64,000 bases of DNA from Paludibacter jiangxiensis (lineage in GTDB: Bacteria; Bacteroidota; Bacteroidia; Bacteroidales; Paludibacteraceae). Shown piece after piece: positions 17,872-26,600 of this stretch (positions are counted from its first letter, which is position 1; every line of letters begins with the position of its first letter). The stretch is from the NCBI RefSeq assembly GCF_001618385.1, contig NZ_BDCR01000001.1, forward strand, positions 248,001 to 312,000. The letters are read 5' to 3'. The notes beneath the pieces were generated by a model. It worked only from the letters and a program-made list of their open reading frames with translations. It ran no database searches and had not been told where the DNA came from. Both the position numbers and the translations under genes were made by a program.

Positions 17872-17904
17872 TTTGGATTTCAGCAAATTGCGCATATATA
17901 TTTG
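17872..17904 (+). promoter_or_regulatory. Promoter of BFD-like copy 2 and the NO reductase gene
   Basis: TTTG at 17872-17875, TATATTTG at 17897-17904, spacer 21; the same -7 box as the other two BFD-like genes. Confidence 0.65.
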
Positions 17905-17977
17905 TATCGCCAAACAATCTTCACTCGGCTTATATTCTGCGTCATTTTATATATCTCATTCTCTAAAACCATTTGTT

Positions 17978-18154
17978 ATGGAAGATATTGAAATTTGTCA
18001 TTGCAACAATGTGATGAAAAGCGAGATTATCAAAGCTATCAAAGAAAAAGGTCTTACCACAGTAGAGCAAGTGCAGGATGCCACCGATGCCGGTACCGTT
18101 TGCGGCAGTTGCATCCCCGATATCGAAGAAATTCTCACATCCGTCAACGGATAA
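17978..18154 (+). CDS. BFD-like [2Fe-2S] mini-protein, copy 2
   Basis: 58 residues from ATG 17978, chosen because both paralogues start with the same MED and because a promoter lies inside the longer frame. Cluster ligands are Cys7 and Cys9 (ICHCNN) and Cys42 and Cys45 (VCGSC). It shares long identical stretches with copy 1 (KGLTTVE, DAGTVCGSC, DIEEIL). The NO reductase gene starts 23 bases after its stop, so they should be one transcript; this makes it the best candidate for an electron carrier or a sensor dedicated to that enzyme. Confidence 0.9.
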   Translation: MEDIEICHCNNVMKSEIIKAIKEKGLTTVEQVQDATDAGTVCGSCIPDIEEILTSVNG

Positions 18155-18177
18155 TTGTTCCATTTAAAATCTGTACT

Positions 18178-20427
18178 ATGAACACCAAACAACTTTGGAT
18201 TGGATTTATCGCCGTTATGGTGGTATGTTTTTCGATTCTGGGCATTTTTGGGTATGAATTGTACCTGCAAAAGCCTCCGATTCCGGATAAAGTAATCAGT
18301 GCAAGTGGCGAATTGCTCTTTACGGGTCAGGAGATTCGCGACGGGCAGAGTGTGTGGCAATCAATAGGAGGCCAGGAAGTAGGCACGGTGTGGGGCCACG
18401 GATCATATGTGGCACCCGACTGGTCGGCCGACTGGCTACATCGCGAAGCAGTTTTTATGCTCAACAAACTGGCGCTGCATCAACAGGCAAACTCCATTCC
18501 TTACAACAAGGAAAAACCGGAGAATCAGGCGTTCCTGAAGAGCCTACTGCAAAAGGATCTGCGCACGAACAGCTATAACGAGGCAACGCACACGTTGGTT
18601 ATTTCGGACCTCAGGGCACAAGCTATCAAGGCCAACATGGAGTATTACAAAAAACTCTTCACCAACGGCAAAGATCTTGAAAAGACAAGAGTTGCCTATG
18701 CCATCCCGGCAAATACCATCAAGAACGATGCCAGCATGAAGAAGATGAATGCATTCTTCTTTTGGACTGCATGGGCATGCATTACTCAACGACCGGGCAA
18801 AATCATTACCTATACCAGCAACTGGCCTGCCGACGATTTGGTGGGCAATCATGCCACCAGTGCTCACCTGTTCTGGTCGATGTTCAGCATTGTGATGCTT
18901 TTACTGGGCATCGGGCTGCTGGGATTCTACTATGCCCGCAATCAGGACAAAACCCCTGTTCACGACCATTATCCGGATAAAGATCCGCTGATCAACCTTC
19001 AACCGACGCCTTCGATGGCGGCAACGTTGAAATATTTCTGGATAGTCACGGCATTGATTGTGGTACAGGTTCTTTCTGGAGTTATCACGGCACATTATGG
19101 CGTAGAAGGGAAAGGCTTTTTCGGCTTACCTCTCGACAATATTCTCCCCTACTCTATTTCTCGTACCTGGCACGTACAGCTTGCCATCTTCTGGATAGCA
19201 ACTGCCTGGCTCGCCACGGGACTATTTATTGCTCCCGCAGTATCAGGTTACGAACCGAAATTCCAAAAACTCGGAGTTAATGTACTGTTTGGTGCGCTGT
19301 TGATAGTGGTGATCGGTTCGCTGGCCGGAGAATGGATGGGCGTGATGCAAAAACTGGGTTTAGTACAAAACTTCTATTTCGGACATCAGGGCTACGAATA
19401 TGTCGATCTTGGACGCTTCTGGCAAATCCTTCTTTTTGCGGGATTAATTATCTGGCTCATTCTAATGGTACGAGCCTTATTGCCAGCTCTGAAAATTAAG
19501 TCGGAAAGCAGAAATCTGCTGATTCTATTCGTGATTTCATCGGTTGCCATAGCTGCATTCTACGGCGCCGGCCTTATGTACGGACGTCAGTCGCACCTAT
19601 CGGTTGCCGAATACTGGCGCTGGTGGGTGGTCCATCTCTGGGTCGAAGGATTTTTCGAAGTGTTTGCCACTACGGTTATCGCATTTATTCTGGTAAAACT
19701 GGGACTTGTCAACATCAAAACCGGCACCACAAGCGCTCTGTTTGTCACCATCATCTACCTGTTAGGAGGTATTGTCGGCACCTTCCACCACCTCTATTTT
19801 GCAGGAGCACCTATATCCATTATTGCTTTGGGAGCATCGTTCAGCGCACTGGAAGTTGTGCCTCTGGTAATGGTAGGGTCGGAAGCATGGCATAATTTCA
19901 AACTGACAAAAAGCACCGAATGGATCAAAAAATACCGTTGGGCCATCTTCTGTTTCATTGCAGTGGCCTTCTGGAACCTTGTCGGAGCCGGCGTATTCGG
20001 ATTTCTCATCAATCCGCCCATTGCCCTTTACTACATGCAGGGACTTAACACAACGCCGGTTCACGGACATACTGCCTTGTTCGGAGTGTACGGCATGCTG
20101 GGCATCGGACTGATGCTCTTCTCCCTACGCGGCATGACGCTGAAACACGAATGGCGCGAAGACGTGCTCAAATACTCTTTCTGGGGCTTTCAGATCGGAC
20201 TTATTTTGATGGTACTGCTCAGCATCCTGCCGGTAGGCATCAAGCAAACCATTGCGGCGGTCGATCATGGTATCTGGTACGCCCGCTCGATGGAGTTCAT
20301 GCAGGAACCTCTTATGCAGACGCTTCGTTGGTTGCGCGTTATCGGCGACACCATATTCGGACTGGGAAGTGTGGGATTGGTCTATTTTGTTGTCGGATTG
20401 AAAACCGGCTGGTCGCTGAAGAAATAA
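18178..20427 (+). CDS. norB: Quinol-dependent nitric oxide reductase (qNOR)
   Basis: 749 residues from ATG 18178; the frame is open further upstream but that part overlaps BFD copy 2 in another frame. Single-subunit type: an N-terminal helix plus extracytoplasmic domain (about 30-220, with ISASGELLFTGQEIRDGQSVWQSIGG and the GHGSYVAPDWSADWLHRE motif), fused to a 12-helix heme-copper-like core. Conserved histidines are seen in HVQLAIFWI, HLWVEGFFEV, GTFHHLYFAGAP and TPVHGHTALFG. It reduces two NO to N2O with electrons from quinol in the cytoplasmic membrane. No other denitrification gene is in the window, so detoxification is more likely than respiration. Confidence 0.96.
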   Translation: MNTKQLWIGFIAVMVVCFSILGIFGYELYLQKPPIPDKVISASGELLFTGQEIRDGQSVWQSIGGQEVGTVWGHGSYVAPDWSADWLHREAVFMLNKLALHQQANSIPYNKEKPENQAFLKSLLQKDLRTNSYNEATHTLVISDLRAQAIKANMEYYKKLFTNGKDLEKTRVAYAIPANTIKNDASMKKMNAFFFWTAWACITQRPGKIITYTSNWPADDLVGNHATSAHLFWSMFSIVMLLLGIGLLGFYYARNQDKTPVHDHYPDKDPLINLQPTPSMAATLKYFWIVTALIVVQVLSGVITAHYGVEGKGFFGLPLDNILPYSISRTWHVQLAIFWIATAWLATGLFIAPAVSGYEPKFQKLGVNVLFGALLIVVIGSLAGEWMGVMQKLGLVQNFYFGHQGYEYVDLGRFWQILLFAGLIIWLILMVRALLPALKIKSESRNLLILFVISSVAIAAFYGAGLMYGRQSHLSVAEYWRWWVVHLWVEGFFEVFATTVIAFILVKLGLVNIKTGTTSALFVTIIYLLGGIVGTFHHLYFAGAPISIIALGASFSALEVVPLVMVGSEAWHNFKLTKSTEWIKKYRWAIFCFIAVAFWNLVGAGVFGFLINPPIALYYMQGLNTTPVHGHTALFGVYGMLGIGLMLFSLRGMTLKHEWREDVLKYSFWGFQIGLILMVLLSILPVGIKQTIAAVDHGIWYARSMEFMQEPLMQTLRWLRVIGDTIFGLGSVGLVYFVVGLKTGWSLKK

Positions 20428-20452
20428 CAATTGCAAAAATCCTCTTACTTGC

Positions 20453-20488
20453 AGAAGAGACGTGGATACCGCGTCTCTTCTTTGTTTC
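20453..20488 (+). terminator. Terminator after the NO reductase gene
   Basis: AGAAGAGACG (20453-20462) pairs with CGTCTCTTCT (20472-20481), followed by TTGTTT. Its right arm touches the -33 box of the next promoter. Confidence 0.75.
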
Positions 20489-20511
20489 CTGCCGGAAATA
20501 GAATATATTTG
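20481..20511 (+). promoter_or_regulatory. Promoter of BFD-like copy 3
   Basis: TTTG at 20481-20484 and TATATTTG at 20504-20511, spacer 19. Confidence 0.65.
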
Positions 20512-20533
20512 TGGAATAAAAACCTCTCAAAAT

Positions 20534-20710
20534 ATGGAAGACACAGAAATTTGCCATTGCAACAACGTTTCGAAGAACGAAATTACCAATGCTATCTGCC
20601 AACACGGATATACCTCCGTAGCCGAAATACAGAATAAACTCAAAGCCGGCATTATTTGCGGGCGCTGTATTCCTGAGATACGGGACATTCTGGCAAAACA
20701 AAACCAATAA
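20534..20710 (+). CDS. BFD-like [2Fe-2S] mini-protein, copy 3
   Basis: 58 residues from ATG 20534, supported by the promoter just upstream and by alignment with the paralogues. Ligands are Cys7 and Cys9 (ICHCNN) and Cys42 and Cys45 (ICGRC); an extra Cys22 is unique to this copy. It is more divergent than the other two (basic KLKAGIICGRCIPEIRDIL). It follows the NO reductase gene but has its own promoter. The next gene begins 56 bases on and may be co-transcribed. Confidence 0.88.
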   Translation: MEDTEICHCNNVSKNEITNAICQHGYTSVAEIQNKLKAGIICGRCIPEIRDILAKQNQ

Positions 20711-20766
20711 TAAGTTCGTAAATTTTTCGTTGACAAATAACAGAAACCTTCTAAATCAATATCATT

Positions 20767-21300
20767 ATGTCAGAAACAATATTGGGCGTAGGTTCCCGCG
20801 TGAAACATCCGCAATTTGGCAAAGGCGCTGTGGTACAACTTCGTTCCGATGCCTACGAAGTATGTTTTGTTGATTGTGGTGTTCGCATTATTGCCCGTGA
20901 CTACACGGCCTGGGAAGTGATTGAAGCAGTAGAAACGCCGTCCGATCTGGCCACTTACGAAAAAATTGAGAAGAGTCTGATCCGGGTATTGCAACGCTTT
21001 AGCGACATCACCGAAAAGACAGAACTGGGACAGCGGTGGAACAATGGAAAGATGATTCTGATTCCCGGCGACAAAGAAACTAAAGAAAAAGAAGTGTCGC
21101 TCGAAACCTTCTTCCACAAAATAGTGATGGTTCGCGACCGCCTGCGTGTGCTCGAAGCCAAAATCAACGCCAGCAACCTCACCGACGAAGAAAAAGTGGA
21201 GCTCCAGCAATACATTACCCGTTGCTACGGTAGTCTCACCACCTTCAACGTCCTGTTCAAAAACAAGAACGACCAGTTTGTTGGCGAAAAAGGAGCATAG
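20767..21300 (+). CDS. Conserved hypothetical protein with N-terminal Tudor-like fold
   Basis: 177 residues, soluble, no signal. Residues 5-50 (VGSRVKHPQFGKGAVV...) resemble the small beta-barrel found at the end of UvrD helicases and in CarD/Tudor-like domains, which bind nucleic acid or RNA polymerase. The rest is helical and charged (about 60-165). I do not recognise the whole family. It lies 56 bases after BFD-like copy 3 with no clear promoter between, so it may belong to the same unit. Confidence 0.7.
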   Translation: MSETILGVGSRVKHPQFGKGAVVQLRSDAYEVCFVDCGVRIIARDYTAWEVIEAVETPSDLATYEKIEKSLIRVLQRFSDITEKTELGQRWNNGKMILIPGDKETKEKEVSLETFFHKIVMVRDRLRVLEAKINASNLTDEEKVELQQYITRCYGSLTTFNVLFKNKNDQFVGEKGA

Positions 21301-21315
21301 CTTTGAAACATAAAA

Positions 21316-21349
21316 AACCGATCCGACGACAGTTGCCATCGGATCGGTT
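21316..21349 (-). terminator. Terminator of the eIF1-like gene (minus strand)
   Basis: An 11-base stem AACCGATCCGA / TCGGATCGGTT; on the minus strand it runs into six T. It may also serve the convergent plus-strand gene. Confidence 0.8.
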
Positions 21350-21366
21350 CTCGTATAGAATACAAA

Positions 21367-21702
21367 CTATTTAAAATTGATTTTCTTCACTTTGTAGCCC
21401 ATTGCCAACAGCATTTCACCTATTTTTACACGAAAATCGCCCTGCACCAGTATTTCACCGTCGCGAGCCGAGCCGCCTGCGCCGCACTTCACTTTCAGCG
21501 TTTTCCCCAGCTCTTTCAGCTCTTCGTCACTACCGAAAAAGTTCGAGACGATAGTAGCCGGCTTGCCATTCCGCTTATCAAGTTCCACCCGTAATGGCTC
21601 CGGCTGCTTTTTCACAACCGGGGTTACCAGCCCCTCCTCCGGCACATTTTCGCCTTCGGGCAACACCTCTTTCAATCCACTGAGTTTATCTTTCCAATCC
21701 AT
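21367..21702 (-). CDS. SUI1/eIF1-like translation factor (YciH family)
   Basis: 111 residues with an SUI1 domain in the C-terminal 75: VELDKRNGKPATIVSNFFGSDEELKELGKTLKVKCGAGGSARDGEILVQG is diagnostic (described in pieces: RNGKPATIV, LKVKCGAGGS, ILVQGDFR). Bacterial YciH proteins resemble eukaryotic eIF1 and can affect start-codon choice at the 30S subunit. Single gene. Confidence 0.9.
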   Translation of the reverse strand: MDWKDKLSGLKEVLPEGENVPEEGLVTPVVKKQPEPLRVELDKRNGKPATIVSNFFGSDEELKELGKTLKVKCGAGGSARDGEILVQGDFRVKIGEMLLAMGYKVKKINFK

Positions 21703-21733
21703 TATGCCGCTTTAATATTGATATACAGATAAT

Positions 21734-21918
21734 GTGAATCTGAAGTTGAAAATAATTACTAAACATCTCATCATCAACTTGACCGTAGGTCATACATATC
21801 AATAGAAAATGTAATTCCTGCATTAATGCAACCCCGTATGTGGTTGAACTTTGGTACAATATTTTTTTTCTATTGATATCTAAGTCCTAACGGACTATTT
21901 TCAACTTCTGATTCGCAC
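21734..21918. repeat. Nested inverted-repeat intergenic element (MITE- or REP-like)
   Basis: The outer arms 21734-21753 and 21896-21918 are near reverse complements (shared core GAAGTTGAAAATA). The inner arms ATATCAATAGAAAA (21796-21809) and TTTTCTATTGATAT (21866-21879) are perfect. Small palindromes TGACCGTAGGTCA and GTCCTAACGGAC lie inside, and no ORF is present. Looks like a dispersed palindromic element. Confidence 0.5.
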
Positions 21919-21937
21919 AGACAATTGACCTGTTTTG

Positions 21938-22378
21938 TTATTTCAATTGAGGTTTCACCAACGACCAATGCGTCTGCACAATTTTCCACTCTCCAGTTTC
22001 CTCCCGACGATATACTTCGGTACAGTTCCATCTGTGCACCGTTTCATTTACATATCCTTCGAAATTGAACGTAAGCACAGCCATCGAGTCGGTAGCCTGC
22101 ACATGCGGGTTCAGTAACTCGTACCGATCCATATACACCTGCCCTCTGATGCTGTCATACAAAGCCCTTAACTCGTCAATTCCGTCCAACCGTTTTTCAA
22201 CGAAAGGATCAAAATAAACCACATCCGGGGCCGAAATATCCAGAAAACCGTCCGGATTTCCATTCCCCCATTGGTCGAGAGCTGCTTTTTCCATTGCAAT
22301 AATGTGTGCAGCTACTTCCTCCTCATTTTTTTGTGCTTTTGTAGCAACTGTCGCCTTGATGTCATCCTGATTTTTCAT
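21938..22378 (-). CDS. NTF2-like (SnoaL/DUF4440-type) protein
   Basis: 146 residues, soluble. The pattern AHIIAMEKAALDQWGNGNPDGFLDISAPDVVYFDP with later WNCTEVYRREETGEWKIVQTHWS is that of a SnoaL-like cone fold. These folds bind small ligands or act as isomerases, and no catalytic residues can be assigned. A single gene with no informative neighbours. Confidence 0.78.
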   Translation of the reverse strand: MKNQDDIKATVATKAQKNEEEVAAHIIAMEKAALDQWGNGNPDGFLDISAPDVVYFDPFVEKRLDGIDELRALYDSIRGQVYMDRYELLNPHVQATDSMAVLTFNFEGYVNETVHRWNCTEVYRREETGEWKIVQTHWSLVKPQLK

Positions 22379-22682
22379 CTGTAAATAATTTAGATTTTAA
22401 ATGAAAATCACATTCTACGTTAGCTGATGTCCATTAAATCTCACGGACATTTTAAACTACAAAAATACAAATTATTTGTGCCGAAATTGAATTGAGAATC
22501 AGGAAAGCTAATTAACAATCACGACCGCACCTTAAAAACGCGCCAACCAAATGAGGTATACAATGTTTCCCTAAGTTCACCCAAAGCAAATCCCAGCTCT
22601 CTGAGTTAATTTGCAAGGTTTGGGAGTAGCGCCATCCAATTATAAACTCATATTAAAACAGACCTCTATCTTTCTCCTTCGA
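22379..22682. other. Intergenic stretch without a gene
   Basis: About 300 bases before the NTF2-like gene. It contains a possible minus-strand -7 box (TATTTTTG, 22460-22467) and a small stem ATGTCC/GGACAT at 22427-22450 in the leader. No ORF, repeat or RNA gene was recognised in the rest. Confidence 0.4.
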
Positions 22683-23570
22683 TTATTGTTTCTTTTGCAG
22701 CCAGGCCGGTTTCCAGCTTATTCCTAACTCAAAAGCTAAAGCATTAGCATTGGTATTGCGGCTTTTACCTGCCATAGAGTTAATTTTACGGTCGTTATTG
22801 ACCAATGGCTGCGCCGTGCCCGAATTATTTGCCATATTTCTCAGACCCAAGCAGGCATTAAGTCCGGCTGTAAGGGCGACGGCAGGAGAAATATTGTATT
22901 TACACCCCAATGCCATCTGCACGCCGATGTCGCTTTTGAGCTTAAGTTTTCCATCGCTCGACATGGCTTTGTTTGTAGGATAGAAATAGGGAGAATTGGC
23001 CACATCCACATCAAAAAGCGTTGCATTGTATTTTGGATAATAAGCCCTTGCCGTATAATCCATCGTTGTGCTGTATTTTTTGCTCACGAACATCGACACA
23101 TACATACCGGCATTGAGGTACATGTCAAATTTACCGGCAAGCGGGTAATCGAAACGTAGCAGCACCGGCACGTTAATAGCGCTTAGCTTCTGGGTTTCGC
23201 TCAGACGGTTGCCCTTCTCGTACAGGTGAACGTTTTCGGCATCGGCATCGGTAGTCCAGAGCGAATCGCTGTAATTGAGCTTTATGCCGGAACTGTAATA
23301 GCTGTAATTGACACCCAGCGACACACCTATGTTCACTTTCTTAAAGGACATGAAGTAATAAGCGGCATCAAGCCCGCCACTAAAACCTGCTTTAGTGCTC
23401 ACGGCATCACTGTATGGCGAATTGCTGATTTTGGTAAGCGCGGGAGCCGCATGGAAGTTCAAAATCACACTACCTGGCTCAGTCGTCATTTTGCCGGCAT
23501 TCTGGGCTACAACCCCCAGCGCGTTAAATGCTAAAGCGAACATTATTGCGTAATGATAATATCTTTTCAT
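22683..23570 (-). CDS. Outer-membrane beta-barrel protein (PorT-like)
   Basis: 295 residues with a signal peptide (1-22, ending VAQN). Alternating hydrophobic strands run throughout (for example AAYYFMSFKKVNIGVSLGVNYSYYSSG and MYLNAGMYVSMF), and the end LAFELGISWKPAWL fits a small barrel. It starts 51 bases downstream of the giant T9SS adhesin gene and is probably its operon partner; an anchor or assembly role is inference. PorT/OmpA-like barrels of this size are common in the phylum. Confidence 0.8.
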   Translation of the reverse strand: MKRYYHYAIMFALAFNALGVVAQNAGKMTTEPGSVILNFHAAPALTKISNSPYSDAVSTKAGFSGGLDAAYYFMSFKKVNIGVSLGVNYSYYSSGIKLNYSDSLWTTDADAENVHLYEKGNRLSETQKLSAINVPVLLRFDYPLAGKFDMYLNAGMYVSMFVSKKYSTTMDYTARAYYPKYNATLFDVDVANSPYFYPTNKAMSSDGKLKLKSDIGVQMALGCKYNISPAVALTAGLNACLGLRNMANNSGTAQPLVNNDRKINSMAGKSRNTNANALAFELGISWKPAWLQKKQ

Positions 23571-23621
23571 TGTCTGTAATTTTTATTTAATTTCAACACC
23601 AACTTCATATTCTCAACATGG

Positions 23622-26600
23622 CTATCTGCTAATTATGACCCGCTTGGTATCTTTAAAATCACCCATCTGAAGCTCGACGTAATAAACGCCGGCAGGGACA
23701 TAACCAAGATTGAGGTCATATGTTTCCACCATACTGTTTTTAGCTACCGGAAGTGTTTGTATTACCTCTCCCCTGGTGTTTACAACCCTGATGACGGCAT
23801 TACCTCTTTTTGCATCCGTATAGTTTACAGTGAAACGCTGTGTCGAGACAGTCGGATATACCACCAAGCTGGCAGATTTGACCGTTACCGATTTTGACGC
23901 CGACAAACGCTTGCAACCGTTGGTATCGGTAGTAGTCACTTTATAGGCCGCGTTCATGTTTTCGGGATTCAGCACCAGGAACTGGTTGGCAGCAGCCATG
24001 CCCGAAGGAAGCGCAGACCCATCGGCATACGTCCACTGATAGGATGTAAACGCATTGCTTGTATTGTCTACAACCAAAATGGAGATAACACCCGGTTGCT
24101 TCTTTTCGTACACCACCGGCGTAACGGCCGGGTATTCGGCAATGGTTGCCACATTCGACACACTGGCGCAGCTGGTAGCGTTATCCGTTACCTTCAGACT
24201 GTATGCACCGGCTGCGTTATCGGGCAAAGTGTATTCGGTTACGGATGCACCCGGGATGTCCTTACCGTCTTTTTGCCAAATGTAGGCTAACGAAGCATTT
24301 GCATTTGAGCAGGTTAATACATCTCCTGCGCACAAGGTGGCTTTAGCACCTGCAATAACAGGTTTTGCCGGATTCGGGTCGGTATTGAAGGTAGTTTCGT
24401 ACAGCGGCAGCAGGTTTCCGGCCATATCGGCAAAGGCTCCCGCTTTAAGGGCAATGTAATAGGTGGTATTACACTTAAGCGTCGCCGCCACCACCAATTG
24501 CATGATGTCGGACGCAGCAGTTTTCAGGCCGGCGACATTGGCCCGGCTGTTTTTGCGCTTGCCGCTGCTTATGGCAAACGGCAGATCAACACCATTTTTA
24601 CCACCCTCACGGAATATAATCGCGCTGGCCAAATCGGTCACCACCGGCACAACCTGTTCCGAGAAGTCTATCACGGTATTATCAAACACATGTACGGCAG
24701 TTTTGCCAATAGTACTGGTGAATAATGCTGCCGGAGATGTATTGTCTATTACATAACTGTGTATATCCAATCCCCCGGTAACCAGGTTACCTGCGGGGTC
24801 GGTTGCCGTAACCGAAATCGCAACCGTTGTATCGATTCCTGCCTGTACCGTCCATGTGTATGTCCATACCAGATTGGTGATTTTGTTCATAGCAACGTTT
24901 ACTGCCAGATCGCCAATGGTAATGGTTGGCGCAGGACTTTCGCTGATACCGTTTGCATCGCTAAAGGTTGCTGTAAAGGTAATGACGTCGCCTGCCTTCA
25001 CCGCGTCTTTATCCGAGCTGTAGGTCAATTTCATTGTCGGTGGCACAATATCGGTTGCCGTGTAATTTTCGCCCGACAGATTTGCCCTGACGTTGGTATA
25101 CACTTTATTGGCCGAAAAACTGTAACCTGCCAGCGAAGGAGTAACCGTACCGCTCCAGTATACCGGAACAGTTATCGAATAGTCCCCGCTGGCTCCGGCC
25201 ACAACAATTTTGTCCGTACCGTCAAAGTAGCTCAATGTAGCGCCTGCAATGCCCGCATTGCCCGATATTGTAAAGGATGACGGCGTAATACTGAAGTTGT
25301 TTCCAACGAAGGTGACGGCGTAATTAGCGCCGGCACTCAATGCACCCTGATTAATGGCGTACGTACCCACATCTTCGCCCGCGACCCGGGCTAACGCTCC
25401 TGTAAAGGCGTCGCCTGCTTTCAGCGCCGGACTAACCGAATAGGTAAGCGCCGGATCGCTTTCTCCATACAGCTTGCTTTGACCTGCGTTTACAGTTACC
25501 GTCACTGGCAGTGCATTTACCGTTAAGGACTGCGAAACCGGAGTAGCTGCATCGTATGAAGCATTACCTGCCTGATTGGCTGTAATGGTACAGCTTCCGG
25601 CTTTCAACAGGGTAATAGTGGCGCCGTTTGTGCCGGTACAGGTAGCCACCGTCTCGTCGGAACTGGTAAATACTACCGGATTGCCCGACGCGCCACCCGT
25701 GGCCGCAAGGGTAAACGAAGCATCTCCGTAGGTATGGGTACTTAAAGCATTAAACGTAATGGCCTGGGGTTGGGAGAAGCGAATGGACACGGCGTCGCTG
25801 CCGGACATAAAGAGCATATTACCCGCAATCAAGCCGGTGCTGCTTGTAATCGCTGTTGTGCCGTTGGTGGCGTTCTCAATCATAGCAGGTTTAGTAGTAC
25901 TGCCTACGGTGAGTTTAGATTCATCCTCCTCACCTCCGGCACAAATTGCCGCACTGAGTGAATGCCCTGCTGCATTTTTAGCAATTACACTACCGCCGGT
26001 GATTTCAATCTCGCTGGCACCAATACCTACACTCGAGGTGGCATCTCCTCCGGTTGCGACAACGCGCCCTCCGGAAATAGTCAGTTTGGCACTATAGATA
26101 CCAACGCTCGCGCTTCCGTCGCCCTTGGAGGTCGTCGCAGTGTTTCCGATGGAGATAACATCAATATCACCACCGAGGGTCAGATTCCCTTTACTGAAAA
26201 TACCAGCGCTCAGGCAATCATTAATATGACCCGTTTGTTCGGCGGTGCCGGAGACAGAGCTTAACTTACCGCTACCCTGTATGGTCAGTGCACCTTCACC
26301 GCAGATACCAAAAGCGTATGCATCATCTCCGGTGGTGATATCCCCACCTGCGATTGTGTTTGTCGTGCCCGCCGCTAGAAGTATGACGGTCTGGTCGGGA
26401 ACGAGCAGGGCGCGCGCGCCGGTAGTGTTGATGGTCAGGCCGGAAAGAACAAGTGTGTTGGCGGCGTAGGTATCGCTACCAACTGTCGTTTGGGCGGCAT
26501 ACCAGCTCCAGCCTTCATTGGCATTGGTATAGACATCACCGTCTTTCGTAGAGCCATAGAGATTCGACGCTCCGATATCCGTCACATCCAGCGCCGTAGT

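Noticed and set aside
17995-18177. Upstream extension of the NO reductase frame
   Set aside because: The extension overlaps BFD-like copy 2 in another frame and gives an Arg/His/Ser-rich peptide, whereas family members start at the MNTKQLW methionine.
20770-21339. A 189-codon minus-strand frame opposite the Tudor-like protein gene
   Set aside because: The plus-strand frame has better composition, a recognisable N-terminal fold and a terminator after it; the antisense frame is Phe/Val/His-rich noise.
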